The notes: generated by a model from the letters alone, not told the origin. A stretch of DNA of 64,000 nucleotides from Trichobilharzia regenti (GCA_944472135.2 OX235270.1:81415168-81479167); one strand, 5' to 3'; counted from the first letter of the stretch, positions 28,640-41,511 are shown. A program made the numbers and translations.

Positions 28640-30830
28640 AAACATGCATGCCGACGGAACAAAAAAGGTGGATAGCCACTTTGAAAAATCAGATGTAGTA
28701 ACTTCGCCCCGACAAAGGTTCTGGCATTGTCCTGATGGATCGCCAAGACTACATCGATAAAATGTTATCAGTCTTGTCAGATGAAAACAAATTTTCAAAA
28801 GAAAGTAGCCAGAAAGACCAAACGGAACAAATTGAAAGCAAGATAACACAAATGCTGAAGAATATGAAGAACGAATCGATTATTAGCTCTGAATTATTCG
28901 AGCAAATACGACCCTCCGGTTCCGTGATTCCCCGTTTATATGGTCTGCCAAAAGTGCACAAAGAGAACGTGCCACTACGTCCAATCCTGGACATGAAAAA
29001 TTCTCCATATCATGCTACTGCCAAATGGCTCACAGAAATCCTCCTACCTATCAGAAATAATCTCTGCAAGCATAGTGTTTCTGATTCGTTTGAATTCGTC
29101 GACTCAATAAATGATGCTAATGTATCTGGGAAGAAAATGATATCTATGGATGTTACTTCGCTTTTCACCAACGTTCCCCTCACTGAAACTATCTGCTTTT
29201 TATGCAAATTCATTGAAGATAATAATGTGGACGTATGTGTTCCGATACACTACTTAAAGGAACTACTTTTGAGGTGCACTCTAAATGTCCAATTCAAATT
29301 CAACAACACGATATATAGACAAAGAGATGGAGTAGCAATGGGGTCACCACTGGGTCCTTTACTTGCAGATTGCTTCTTGGCCAGTTTGGAGAATAGTATT
29401 TTATGGCCTACTATCGACAGTTTCCATCTGTACCTAAGATACATGGATGATACCTTCATCATATGTGACGACAATACTGACGTCGAATTGATAACTAATG
29501 AGTTCAACAGCTGCCATCATGCCATCAAATTCACGTCGGAATCAGAGATTAACTCGGAATTCCACTTTTTGGATGTTTTTCTAAAGAGGAGATCTGATGG
29601 CTCTCTTCAAAGATCGATCTACAGGAAACCAACATGGAATGGTCAGTACACAAATTTCCATAGCTGGGTCCCTTTAAGAAGAAAGAGAAATTTGATCCAT
29701 TCCCTATCCTCAAGAATAAGGAGGATATGTTCAAGTGATACAATCGATGGGGAATTGGAGCGACTCAGACAAGTTCTCTTAGAGAATGGATATCCTCCAA
29801 GATTCATCGAGAAAAACATGAAGCTAAGAGAAAAGCCCGAAAGAATTCAGACTGTGCCGAAGAAACTGCTCTTTATGAGTGTTGAATTTAAAGGTGATAC
29901 TGCAGCTGAGATCTTGAAGAATCGCTTACGCAGATCACTGAGGAAAGCCTTCTTTATGGCTGAGCTACGTATCAATTTCTACAGCCGACGAATGATCAAC
30001 GGATGTGTAAAGGATAAGCTGCCGCTTTGGGCCACCTCAATGTGTGTTTATAAATTCACATGCTCGTGTGGAGCAAGTTATATTGGCCGCACAAAGCGCA
30101 CGCTTTCCAAACGCATCTCTGAACATTATCCGGCATGGTTAGCAAAGGGACAATACAAGACAATTACTAGCTCAATTCTCGAGCATTTGGTGAACTCAGG
30201 CCACGTAGCTCCACCAGAGTCGTCTTTCAACATCATCTACAAAGTGAAGCCAAATTGTACAAAAGGCGTCAGGTTCCGGCTTTTGTGTATGGCGGAGGCG
30301 CTGGCAATACATCAATACAACCCTGATCTCTGTATACAGAAAAAGTTTGTCCAGTCTCTTATTCTACCTTGGTCTTAACCTCTTCACTTATCCTTCCCTG
30401 TTAAAAAATATTTTTGATTTTGTTCTTAATCTTTAATTTTACTTTTAGTTTGCTTTTGCTTTAATAATTAATTCACTATTATCAATTTCATATATTTTCA
30501 CACCTTCTTCACACTTGTTAAATTGACACTCTAATAACTTTATTCTCACTCAAGAGCAATTTTAACCTTTTCTAACTTCTATCTTTGTTCCGTCAAGTAC
30601 CATGTAATTTACAACTTTTAATTTTCACCTCTAAAGCCACTTATGATTAATTACAGCAATTATGTCACCCCCTATTATTCAATAATAGACCACTATACAT
30701 TCTTCTAAGTATAAATACGACTGTACAGCCTCTGAAGATGATTTCGTCGATAAAGAAAATTTTCTTCGCTGAATCCGTCTTTTATTTTCTTCAAAACGTT
30801 TATTATGAAACGGATTTATTACAGTGTATA
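28640..30830 (+). mobile_element. Penelope-like retroelement, near-complete coding region, 5' truncated
   Basis: The element comprises a short N-terminal remnant, the RT/GIY-YIG ORF (28735-30378) and about 450 bp of 3' sequence. Before the ORF, frame one reads HFEKSDVVT and the main frame continues RPDKGSGIVLM, so one extra T near 28703 breaks the N-terminal frame. The 3' end carries CTCTGAAGATGATTTCGTCG and GAAAATTTTC near 30735-30765, a hammerhead-like arrangement typical of PLE ends. Exact borders and target duplication could not be fixed by eye. Confidence 0.8.
28735..30378 (+). CDS. Penelope-like reverse transcriptase / GIY-YIG endonuclease
   Basis: A 547-codon open frame. PLE reverse transcriptases copy their RNA at a nick made by the C-terminal GIY-YIG nuclease. 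RT blocks in order: RLYGLPKVH near residue 67, SMDVTSLFTNVP (motif A, catalytic Asp) near 137, YRQRDGVAMGSPLGP (motif B) near 194, YMDD (motif C) near 236, and FHFLDVFLKR near 275. The linker holds WVPLRRKRNL. The nuclease begins YKFTCSCGASYIGRTKRTL near 438, with RISEHYP after it and the acidic residue in CMAEALA near 520. The frame ends ILPWS, like LNLPW in the copy at 55.9 kb. The usual N-terminal part is missing or frameshifted (RPDKGSGIVLM lies just before the first Met). The absence of stops suggests a young insertion or selection while active; I infer it cannot make full-length protein. Confidence 0.9.
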   Translation: MDRQDYIDKMLSVLSDENKFSKESSQKDQTEQIESKITQMLKNMKNESIISSELFEQIRPSGSVIPRLYGLPKVHKENVPLRPILDMKNSPYHATAKWLTEILLPIRNNLCKHSVSDSFEFVDSINDANVSGKKMISMDVTSLFTNVPLTETICFLCKFIEDNNVDVCVPIHYLKELLLRCTLNVQFKFNNTIYRQRDGVAMGSPLGPLLADCFLASLENSILWPTIDSFHLYLRYMDDTFIICDDNTDVELITNEFNSCHHAIKFTSESEINSEFHFLDVFLKRRSDGSLQRSIYRKPTWNGQYTNFHSWVPLRRKRNLIHSLSSRIRRICSSDTIDGELERLRQVLLENGYPPRFIEKNMKLREKPERIQTVPKKLLFMSVEFKGDTAAEILKNRLRRSLRKAFFMAELRINFYSRRMINGCVKDKLPLWATSMCVYKFTCSCGASYIGRTKRTLSKRISEHYPAWLAKGQYKTITSSILEHLVNSGHVAPPESSFNIIYKVKPNCTKGVRFRLLCMAEALAIHQYNPDLCIQKKFVQSLILPWS

Positions 30831-33800
30831 GGCTCAAATTTTAAGGTAAACTCCTAGAAGCCCAATATTCTAGTGAAATGATAATATCACAAACATACAG
30901 ACGTAGAAAAACAACTAATCAACTAGAAATCAGTTTAATAAATCAGTAACCGAGAAGTGAGTAAGTGTCAGTGGTTACGTATTCAAACAAGAAGTGAAGG
31001 TCAAGAAGTCAACAAATGCAAGATGACAGTCCCTACATTCCACTTATATTCAAAGTTACTAAACACTGTTGATAACTTTAAACTATGGTACTTATTAACT
31101 GATTAAGCTCTGTTGAAACCATCTAGCCTAGTGAGGATACGTTCTTGGTCAAGCATCAGAGTTCGAATAAAAATCAAGCAATTGTTAAAAATATACAGAA
31201 GTTGAACAACATATACTTTGCACCATGCACTATTAAAATACGAGTCTCGAGACCTTTTAATGTATTCAGAGGATCTATCGCCGGTTGACTTCAGTGCGAC
31301 TGAAATCCTAGTTACCGAGTTACGCTGTATGAGTTTATAGTGAAAATAAAATATAGTTCGGCAGCTTAATTAATGATGGCATGGGAAACAATTTAGGTGG
31401 GAAGTTCTTCGAAAATTAAATGACGAAAGTAGACCTTAGAGATAAATTGAAAATAGTTATGATGAGCGACAGATCTTGAAAATCCTTCGGTGGTCCTTTT
31501 GTTTATTACATATGCATATTTAAAACGTCTTCTGTATCACTTACGATGGGAAAATTTCACACGCGACAACAAATGAACTTTCATTGGTGTCAAACCAGTC
31601 TATATGTACTAGTGAAATCAACAGCCAGATTGCAATATTACGCATTTTTCCAGAAAAATCTATCACTAGAATTGTAATGCAATATAAATTAGAAGAAAAA
31701 GGATGTTATTTACAAAGAGATGGATAATGTACAGCACAAAAAACAGCTAAGATGGGGGTGATTTATTCACGACACAATGCACCTCTGTTGCAGCAGTTTG
31801 GTCATTGATGAAGAAATGTAACTGATAACTGGCGCCTTGTTATGCAGTCATAATTAGGTTATCTGAGACATGCTTGACTTCCCGCAACATCTTGTACACA
31901 AAAGTAATTCCAAAATTTCCAGAACTGTAGAGGTTCGTTCGAATCATTTATTGTGTCTGAGGTCAAAAAAAATACCGTCTATTTCAAACGTTATCCAACT
32001 CAATAGGTAACAGGTTTGATGAAATGAAATAGCAAATGGAGCTAACATATCTGCATGCACAAAAATAACTATGGGTTGTCCTTTTAGTCATTTACCAGCT
32101 TTTTTCGGTAAGGTGCATAACATTATGATAAGGGCGCGGTTAACAAATAATCGATCAGTTAACTATACATTTTTGGGTTTTACCAGTGTTCTTCTATATC
32201 AATAAATTAAAATTGTGGGAATATGACATATACTTTTCTGTGTTATATTCAACCTCCAGCAATAAAATCATTCTGACCACACATTAACAAACAGTGAACG
32301 GTTTTACTCCTCCGATTTGACTGCTCTATATTATCAGTATTGAAAATTATGGTATCATCAGTCAACAGCGTTGACTGGAGTATACATCAAAACATGAGGG
32401 GTATGAAACAAACTATTGAATCACTCAATGAATAGTTAAAAGGTTTAGATTCGAACATCGTAAAACATTAAAACTTTATAGCTCTAGATTTACTGTTTCC
32501 ACCCTGCTATATAACTGCACCGCACACATGCTTTGCAGATTATTTATCCACAGCACCATAATAGTTTCACGTAATTCACGACAAATACCCATCTAGACAT
32601 GAATATAAGGGCAAACACTCCGACGAATTAGCCTAATACAGACTCTTTGTGGAACTGATTGACTTAATGAAATATGAAACTATACAGAGGATGGAAAAGG
32701 AAGATGAGTTATCTTACTTGAAAACAAGTTTATGTGTATGACTTACAGAGGAATGCCAAAAACAACAGAGTCTGAGTCTGTAGCTTTCTATCAACTGGCT
32801 CCCCATGTCTAATAAACATGAATGAATATCTTTTACATACTGATCATTGACTAAATGAGGCATATAAACAGCTTCCAATCAACTGGCAAATGTTTAATTG
32901 ATAGTACTCCAACATATATCCTAAAGTATTTATAATCTCCAGTGCTTCGTTTACATAACGCAAATCTGAATTGTGCCCATGTACAAAGGTATCAATAAAC
33001 AGTGCAATACAAATTAATATGCTGTCATGGAAACTTATACGAAAAGTCTTAATTTCTGAAGAGAAATCCTGAGGATATGCATCAGGTGATGCCTATTATT
33101 TTATTAAAGATGTGTTTCTATTATGCAACCCTCACTTTTAAAGAAAGGGTTAATTTATGATTTATTTGAAAGTCAGGATAATTAGTCGGCTCGCTTTTAA
33201 CTTCCTTACTAGACATCGAGTTGTAGAGACTGAAATGGATTTAAAGGAGCTACATTATTCCTTAAAGCTTTTTCGGTTCTCTACTTATCTTTTAAAAATG
33301 GGGACTATTACTGTTTAACTTAGGAATCAGGATAGAGGGAAGAGGTGAAAATGGAGACAATATTTATCATTAATAACACAAACACTGATTTTCATCAGGC
33401 GGTATAATGTGCGCATTTGCTTGACTATAGTCTCATCTATTATGGTGTGTACTATAAGTAGTATGCAGAGTGACGTCATCTAGAAAACTTTAAAACTGAT
33501 AATTTTCACAACACAGCCACAAGATGAAATACAATAAAATAACTAAATCTATTTCAGTGTACAACATAAATTGAAAATGAAGTAAATAAACACATTTCTA
33601 GGGAACTTAAGTGATTATTACATCAGATGTTATTTCTGATAATCAGAAATTACTTACCATTATTTCTTTTTAACTAATAGTCAGTTTCAGTATAAATATT
33701 ATCAAAAATTTCATAACTTCTATCATTATCTATATATTTGGTTAACTAGCCAACTAGACAATAGATTGAGTGGGATATAAAGAAATGAAAAGCTCTTCAT

Positions 33801-35263
33801 TACCAAGCATGAATGAATGTACTGCAAAAGACATATCAGTTTGATTTAGATGACATAATAACAAGTTATGTGGAATTCCATTTTTGGCGATCATAAGGAT
33901 AGGTTGTAGCCTAAATAAGCCTTATCATAACAGGCATAATTTACAGTCAACTGCACAATAAATTTCTGAAATAGTCAAATGACCACGAGTTTACACCATT
34001 ATCCAATAAGACATTTAATAAAGGATAATAAAGTATAAACTGTATTCTGCTGAAATCCCTGATCCCCAGACATTCAACTCGTATAATTCCAAACCTGTTC
34101 AAACTATGCGCATCTCAGGTAATCTGTTTGCTAGTCATACAACTGTGTCCATTATCCTGATCAACTTTTTGCAAAATATTCTTTATGATTTCTGTCATAT
34201 TAATGCACACAAAATTTGAAATTAAATAAGAAAACAAAATGAGAAGATTAATGGTTAACATAATGTCAGCGTAGGGATTTTTTTTCTCTTTCTAAGTAAT
34301 TTGATTCTTTGCTTTTATACAAATGAAAATAAAGTGTTTGAATACGTACATACTAAGCGACAAAAAGAAAGGAAAGAAAAGGAATGTCCAACTATTATAG
34401 GCATAGTGGCGCAAAAATACCATCAAATCTTTAGAACGAAATGAATCAATAACACTAATGGATGAAATCATAATCCTACTTTATTTTCCCCCTTTATTTA
34501 TGATCATCAGCATTATTGTTATTATTAGTGTGAGCATAGTTATTTAAAGGCCTTAAGAGGTTTGTTTTTACCCAATATAAAGCTTGTTTATTTTACAAAC
34601 AAAAAAGGAAGAATTTCAGAAACAGAAAAAGCTTTATATATATATATAATCATGATACCGATTATATCATTCTATCTAATCCATATGAAATATCACGAAG
34701 TTGTGGGAAACGTTTCGCTTTATACAGAGACAGAACAGCTCAAATAAACCTTTTCAACATTCATTTGGTTTTATTCACTTTTTCCTTCAGATTCTTATTT
34801 TCACCTTTCACCATACTATTTAAAACGCAAATGACTTAAACTAACTTCTCATTTCATATTGGTTAACAGTTAGCAGACAAACAATCAAGGTCATCAACAT
34901 TTATACTCACTTTGTCTTATCATCTTTCGTATGTTATACTGTGGACATATGAATATTAGCTTATTCTTTTTTTTTCTCAACAAAAAGTAATTAGACTTTC
35001 TCTCAAGGAGTGAATCCGGCCAATGAAATATCACAAAATATCTTATGGAAGTAATTTCAGTGAAGTCTATTAAAAAACATTTATTAGTCGATGTGTAATA
35101 CAAATAACAGAAGTGGATTCCTTCCCGTTGGACACATAAAAGAATCAAAGCTAAGCAGGGTGAACTATGAACAAGCAAGTGGAAAAGAACTACTTATTTA
35201 ATAGAGACTAATGAGAAGCTTTGTAGTTTAAAACGTGATGTACAATCAATATATCTGAACCAA

Positions 35264-35492
35264 TGCGTTGGTGGCACAGCGGTAGAATTCTCGTCAATCA
35301 CGCATATGGTCTGGGGTTCGATCCTCAACTGACGAACCCCTTTACTTCTCCAAATCAATGATAAGACCGGTAAAGAGGGAAGGCTGGGCATGAGGCTGGC
35401 AACCCAATCCCGTAAAAATAAACACCACTGCTACCGAAACTTCGAGCCTCTACCTTGAAGCCCTATGTTCCACTGGGAACTTAAGGAAGAAA
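35264..35492 (+). mobile_element. tRNA-headed SINE, family A, well preserved
   Basis: The head has A box GTGGCACAGCGGTAGAATTC and B box GGTTCGATCC. The body includes AAGAGGGAAGGCTGGGCATG and AAATAAACACCACTGC, and the tail is TTGAAGCCCTATGTTCCACT. It is the best-preserved of the family here with 53455-53692. The head is tRNA-like but is part of the SINE, not a tRNA gene. Confidence 0.88.
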
Positions 35493-37243
35493 ACAAAATG
35501 ATAAAAATTGTGGATAATATTAGGCTATGGCAGTAAAGTTTTCTAACTACTTCGAGGAACTCAGTAAAGTAAAATACCTTATGTTATGTGAGTGTAAAAA
35601 AATAGTTGTCTTCACATGGTATTTTTTAAATCTAAACCTACTTTTAATTACTCTAAACAGTTAGGATGCTGAATATGTTGCATCAGATTTAGTATATTAA
35701 CTGTGGGTGAAATCCAAGTGAGCATAAGAAAGACTTCATGTCATTGTGCTCTCTGAGCTGAATGGTTTGGCTTTGAAGCTTTCATTGTCTTTCAAGATAA
35801 TATCTTCAATATGAAATAAGCTTTCGGAATTTTCCATTGATGAAATATTCACAATTTCTGGTAATCTTGAGCGTTCTTGATTGTCCCTAGAGATTTTCGT
35901 GGGATTGTATCCATTTGTAATGTCACTGATTATTCTACTGAGGCGATATTTAAAATTTTGACAGCGTGACTTATTTTCTATTGATTGATAAACTTGATCG
36001 TTAACATGTTAATTGAGAATCGATTTGAGTATCAAGTTTCTGTAAAAAGTTCCTGATATTCTTTGTCCTTCTACCCAAGATTCTCAAGTTTCCCCAGATG
36101 AGCTGTGATGTTCATAATGGTCTCTGTAAATTGATATCAATCTAATTTTATATATTTGTTTTCATTGAGGCAAAGGTGAAGAGGTTATAGCTCATACAGA
36201 TCATAAAATCTCTCTTGGAGATGATAATGTCTTAGCCTTCTTTCGGTCTTTGGAGCTACAATTCGTCAAGCAAACTCAGTCTTTTTGGGACCAAAATAGG
36301 TGCAAGTGGTGCACTATAGTCTCAAAGGTTTTTTGTGAACGTATGAAGCCTGTGTTGAATGGCTATTAGGTCCACCGTACCTCATTAAGACTAGATGGTC
36401 GGAATAGAAGCGTCTTCCAGTTGTGTTTTGGCCCAGATTTTTTGTCTACATAGGTACCAGTACATAATTTCAAAAGTAATTTGCATTACTGTAATTTGTA
36501 TGAAATGCAGTTTCCTATTCCGGCACTAGCTTCAGTTTCTCCTTCATTTGCACAATTATGGTGTTTCTTTTTTATTCCGCTCTCTTTATTGTTTGATGCA
36601 CATGCTGCATTATTTTTACAGTCATAAAGATTAAATTATGTACAAATACCAGACATTTAGGCCACTAGACACCTTGGAGAGACATAATGTAATGTGTGTA
36701 TTGTAATTCTTTTGAGGTTGGAATAGATACCATGATGCGAACAGCTAAATAGCATTACGGCTTATAGGTAAAACTTGGCAAATTTTAAAGAAGAGTCTGC
36801 TAGAAACACTACACAATAGAGATTGTTTAATCAGCATACTGACACTGAATAATCTACTTCTGCTTATTTGTTCTAATTAATTATTCTTTCAATGAGACAT
36901 TGTGCCCTATCTGTTTACACCAAACTAAACTACCCACTGACAGACAGCACTTACAAAAATAAGAAGTAGACTAGTGCGAAAAGAAGACGGAATATTATTG
37001 CTTTCTGTGTTGTTTTTCATGAAGGTCAATAAGTACCAAGTGAGGTAGCTTAACAGCGATCTAAACAAATAGCCAGTTTGACAATGGCTGACAATGACCA
37101 GACTAACACTGTTATTGACGTACCACGAAGTTAAATCTAAAATATCCAGTGCAGTCATTTTTTGTTCTATAATACAAAGAAACCTCACTGGTCAAGTAGA
37201 AATGTACTGATGTTTGTGTTTAATGAGAGAAGTATATACCACC

Positions 37244-37468
37244 AGCATCTGTGGTCCAGTTGTAGAATACTTGCGGGCCATTCACGTGGTCTGGGTTCGG
37301 TTTCCTACCACTGGACTGATAAACATCACTTAGCCGATATTAAGCCCTGTAAAGAGGGAAGGTTGGGTAGGAAGCCAACAACATCACCGTATGATAAAGA
37401 AACAGCACCACTAATGAAACTCTAAAGTTCAAGCTTGAAGTCCTATTTTCGACTGGAAATGCAAAAAA
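37244..37468 (+). mobile_element. tRNA-headed SINE, family A, diverged
   Basis: The head is CTGTGGTCCAGTTGTAGAAT, with B box GGGTTCGGTTTCC. The body is AAAGAGGGAAGGTTGGGTAG and the tail is TTGAAGTCCTATTTTCGACT. It has more substitutions than the 35.3 kb copy, so it is older. Confidence 0.75.
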
Positions 37469-38212
37469 ATGAAAAATATACCACCATAATAATGTACTAA
37501 AGTCCAATGGCGTCAGTATCGAACTCTAGTGATGACTGATATTGGAAGTTTTTACAGCAGATGCAAATAAATCATACCAATAATGTGTGAGGTAACCTGG
37601 TAACTCGAACTTAAAATGAATATTATCAGGTGAATAAATCTACATCTCAACTCTGTATTTCTCGAACTCAGTATTTTATCTGGCTGTTCAGTCCCATTTG
37701 CTAACATTAGTATTCACTGCGCTACTACTACCACTTATATTGAATATGACTTGATAGACTTGGACATGCTGTGCGAACAGCCTGAGTTATTCACCGCAAA
37801 ACAACTCAGATTACAACTGATTTCATTCATGACTGATTGATGGACATGAATTAGCAATGGAAACTATTAAAAGCTGTTATCAGTTGAAAAAGAATTGACT
37901 AAACCCTGTGCAAAGTAACTGCCAAACTAAGTGGCACAATAATGTGGCACACTGAAGTTCCTCACTTAGTCTGGGGATACAGTCAAATTTTTGACTATAA
38001 TCTACATAAAGTCTGCGTTCATCACTTCATAAACCAACACACAACTCAACACAGTCGTCATTTTAACCTTCAAAAGCGTATTAATTATCACATCAATAAC
38101 AGTCAAATAATTGAAGACAATATCTGACTTAGTGACCTAATATTTGCTACTCATTAGTTAGATGTGGGAAATAATGTTACCATGATTAAAAATTAAATAA
38201 AATCATAAAATT

Positions 38213-38580
38213 CAAGTATTGATTTGTGGGGATTTGATTGGCTACAGGATTTCATCATGAGCTGACATTAGTTAGGGAACCATTGGAAAACTTGAGAGTA
38301 ATTGACGGTTGTTTCGTCCTAGTTTGTGACTCTTTGGCAGTACGCACCCATCACCAGGGTTCGAACCCAGGACCTCCTGGTTACAAGGCGAGCTCGTAGA
38401 CCATTAAGCCACTGGGACCCGATCCAATGGCCATCCCATGAATCCCAACTCCTGCCAATTCACAATATAGCGCAACCGCTAGCTAATGTCTTCGGGGAAT
38501 ATTTATCCTCACACCCGACCTGCTGCACCCTACTGGTCATGGCTTCCCACTGGAACCCCAGGTAACTACCTACCTGAATA
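38213..38580 (-). mobile_element. Hammerhead-type SINE (Sm-alpha-like), copy B
   Basis: On the minus strand: a GC-richer leader shared with the copy at 51.6 kb (ACC(A/G)GTAGGGTGCAGCAGGT-like), then A box region CTTAATGGTCTACGAGCTCG, B box GGGTTCGAACC, a hammerhead block (GAGTCACAAACTAGGACGAA then ACAACCGTC), and the tail ending CTCATGATGAAATCCTGTAG. Stem II and GAAAC (38311-38315) are present, but the CUGAnGA core reads CCAAAGA and should be inactive. Confidence 0.75.
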
Positions 38581-40260
38581 GGGCCAGTCGTCAAGTATGA
38601 TGAAAGATAATTTATTCACATTCTGTAGAAGTATTTATAATATGGATTTTCAGTGGTAATAATGATCAGATGAAAGAGCAATGCACTTGAAGATTTCAAG
38701 ATAAACAGCTAAACTCTTTTGCACACATCGACTTGGCTTTTACATAATTTTACGATTTCAAGAATGGGACGATGGAATGTGAATGACTGAACTGAGTCGT
38801 GTTGACAAGTTAGCTGTATATTCAAATAATTTACTGACATAATGTTTATTCTTACATTTATTATATGTATTTTCGCCATCTCATCTCAGTTTTTATGCTT
38901 AACAGTATGTACTTTAAGATTATTAGTGACAATGTCTTAAAACTTAGAAAACGACATTTATAACCTGTATTGGGAATAGAATCGTAGAAAAAAGCAAACA
39001 GAAAAAAAATTGCGTCTACTCTAGTTGTGATTCACCTGTAAGTTAGTCTATATCTGTATAACAATTTGTGATCTTATATGACAGCAGTTTTATGGTCTAG
39101 CAAAGCAGGTAGCATAGTGGAACCTCATATACTTACTGTGATATCAATAGCCTGTTGCATATACATCTTAACATATATATTTCTGTAAATGCAGTAAGTT
39201 TGTCCGCTACAGTTACAAATCAACTATAAAGTAATCTGTTGATGTGGTAAAGACCAACATGGTTCGAATATTAAGAATATTTAGCATTTCAAAATGATAC
39301 CAAAGTGTGTGATATTTATCAGAAAGGATGTATTATACTCCATCTTTTGAATACGAAAATTTTATGCATGTGACAACTTCTTAAAATAGTAACCCAAAAA
39401 AAAACACAGAAAGAAAGAAGATCTACATTACAGAGGAGTATTTGAAGTGCACACTAAAAATGTTAACTGCGTAGCAAAAACTTAACTAAAGTAAACTGTG
39501 GAAATATTTACAGAAATATTCACAAAATATCATGTTTATTTTGATCTAGTCAGAAAAAAAGTAAATCTTATTTTTATTTCTAATGGAAACAGGAATTTCT
39601 CATGGAACACTTAACAGTCCTTTAATGCTACATTTAAAAGAAATATCATGTAACCTTTACTGCCTCTTCGATAAACATACAATATTTTAAATATCAACTT
39701 TAATTGTGTCCCTTTTCGAATACATCAAACACCTCGCAATATCTGTAAGGAGATACACTCATGCAATACACTTAGGAAGTGAAAGAGAAATCGGACTTAT
39801 CAAATAGGTCATATACTTTATGAAGGCTAAAATATTTAAGGAAAACAGCTTTACGGACAAATAACTAAGTCATACACAGAAGCCGTATACTATATCTTAG
39901 CAGATACTGTGCAGTTGAGACTCACTGTCTAGAAATATAAGAGCTGAATGCAAAAAGTTACTGAAATCACATAAATAGATTTCTTAGGCGGAGATATATT
40001 AGTGCATGCATGAGAGAATTAAATTATTTTGCTGTTTACAAGGATGTTTATCAGGATGTTAAGGGATGTATTTTACTTTCAATAACTGCGCTTCACATAA
40101 CCTAAAACCTTACAAAACAGTATCTCCGTAACATGGATATATCATTCTCACATTGTCATATATATACTAGTCATATACTAGTAAACGAGTTGACATTTTG
40201 CAGAACCTCAGGTGGGAGTCGAATCCAGACATTCGGCTAAATTTGAAGACGTCATGGGAT

Positions 40261-41046
40261 AATAATAATAGCTTTATTCCAAAGAGTATTTGTGGTACAG
40301 GTATAGAATTTTCATCGTGCATTCCAATATATTGCATCTAATTACCTCATAAATTTTATAAGATTTTAAAATCAAAAAGCATCACTCAAAAAAGATAAAT
40401 AAAAGAAAAAATAAAAAGAACAGCGTTGCGTTTACATTTTAAGCAATGCACCACAGGATATGAAATAGAAAATTGGTGTGAAGTATGCGCTGAAGATGTC
40501 ACCCAGTAGGGTGATGAAAGCTTCTCAAATTAAACATCCAGCTCAGAGAACACAACCACATCAAAATCATCCACCTGAGCTACAAATCTTCTCTATCATA
40601 GCTGATGGGATTATTTGTTAGAGTGCCGCAGTAAGTTGATCATTTCATACCTAACGGATTTCTCATCACATAACAGCTGTGGCAGATATGGTATTGTGGA
40701 GTATTTGTACTTCGTAGTCCTAGTATGTAGCCTCCTATATCTGCTTCTAGTTCTACCAGATGAAATACAAGGGAACAGCTAGGTATAAAGAGGATGCTCA
40801 GGGTCTGACAATATTGTATTCGCTAGTTTCTTACATGACATTATATGTCTATCCGCAATAGTGTTAACTAGTTGGTTTAACGATATCCCACTTGCCCGAC
40901 TAACGGCTTTTAGTGCCCTTCTCAGCAAAGCAAAGTCTTTCTTAAGTAGTCCAGGAAAGATTGAATATTGCGAATATGCTACGTTTTTGTCTGACAGACC
41001 CCCACTTCTCTTACTGCAATTTCGAGTTGACCGAAATTATACATAG
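40261..41046 (-). pseudogene. CR1-like LINE 3' fragment, interrupted by a PLE end
   Basis: Minus-strand translation from 41046 gives LLRRALKAVSRASGI, NTIADRHIMSCKKLANTILS, DPEHPLY, SGRTRSRYRRLHTRTTKYKY and STIPYLPQLLCDEKSVRYEM. This parallels the C-terminus of the LINE at 46.0-46.5 kb (SDSEHSLYLQ, KTRSLFRRIYAHASKYKNST, IPYLARTFCDENGVRHEL). The 3' UTR ends GGAATAAAGCTATTATTATT at 40261. A 126-bp PLE unit (40479-40606) lies in its 3' region. The plus-strand ORF over 40861-41046 is only its shadow. Confidence 0.75.
40479..40606 (+). mobile_element. Single PLE terminal unit (monomer of the 58.5 kb palindrome)
   Basis: TGAAGTATGCGCTGAAGATG, then TCACCCAGTAGGGTGATGAA, through AACATCCAGCTCAGAGAACA to CTACAAATCTTCTCTAT match the right half of the 58.5 kb palindrome with a few changes. 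The match begins at the palindrome's centre, so the centre is the 5' border of the unit. It has CTGAAGA, a stem (GTCACCC/GGGTGAT) and GAAA in hammerhead order. Confidence 0.75.
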
Positions 41047-41216
41047 CAGCATATGTAACAAGATAGCTTACCACTGTGTTTATTACATAGTCGAAAACTA
41101 AGCATGACACTTTTTTCCCGGCTAACCACTACGATTAATTGGCAGTTGATCTGGCTACATGTTATACACAAAAATATTATATGTAACAGTAAACTAATAA
41201 CAGCATATAGACTTAC

Positions 41217-41511
41217 CCTCATCTAAATCTCCTCTAGCTGCAGCTTCTAAAAATATTAAAGTCTGTGGGAATTTCACAGCACGACTAGAATTATAATGCC
41301 CTCTATCATTCAACGGAGATAATCCTTTCTTTTGTAACTTCTCCGATTCTTTCTGCATTTTCTTATCATAGACTTGCCATTCTTTCAACTGAATAGCACG
41401 TTCTTTGCGTGCATTCTTGATGCGTTTCATGTCAGGCACGCGTGCATTAGGCAGTTCAGTATCATCTGAATGATTTGTCAAATGTTCAACTGTTCCATTT
41501 GAATTATCCAT
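41217..41511 (-). CDS. PPP1R16: PPP1R16A/B-like PP1 regulatory subunit, exon 1 (N-terminus)
   Basis: First coding exon of a myosin-phosphatase-targeting-like subunit that docks protein phosphatase 1 catalytic subunit and directs it to substrates, probably at membranes as MYPT3/TIMAP do. The 98 codons start at an ATG (41511) with a stop in frame about 45 bases upstream. Residues roughly 30-65 are a charged helix (KRIKNARKERAIQLKEW) matching the KHAQKRRAQQVKMW helix of vertebrate PPP1R16. The RVxF-type docking motif RAVKF comes next, running straight into FLEAAARGDLDE, the first ankyrin helix. The exon ends in phase 1 at a consensus GTAAGT donor (41216-41211), and its last G joins TT of the next exon to make Val. 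Family identity rests on the remembered vertebrate sequence. Choice between the 16A and 16B paralogues is not possible; a fluke probably has one ancestral gene. Confidence 0.9.

Larger units (their letters stand above)
11360..41216 (-). other. Intron 1 of the PPP1R16-like gene (about 29.9 kb)
   Basis: Bounded by the exon 1 donor and exon 2 acceptor. Elements recognised inside are listed separately. In these stretches I see no gene or identifiable element: 12770-13860, 14470-16016, 16184-21320, 21485-22495, 23120-25600, 25810-28620, 30830-35260, 35495-37240, 37470-38210 and 38580-40260. They are AT-rich with short chance ORFs and may hold repeats too decayed to recognise by eye. Long first introns are usual in schistosomes. 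Confidence 0.85.

Noticed and set aside
35264..35337. tRNA gene candidates at SINE heads (also 14400, 25730, 53460, 54600)
   Set aside because: A and B boxes are present, but each continues into a shared SINE body and tail, and no proper anticodon arm is evident.
40861..41046. Plus-strand ORF of 61 codons
   Set aside because: It is the complement of a decayed CR1-like LINE C-terminus read on the minus strand.
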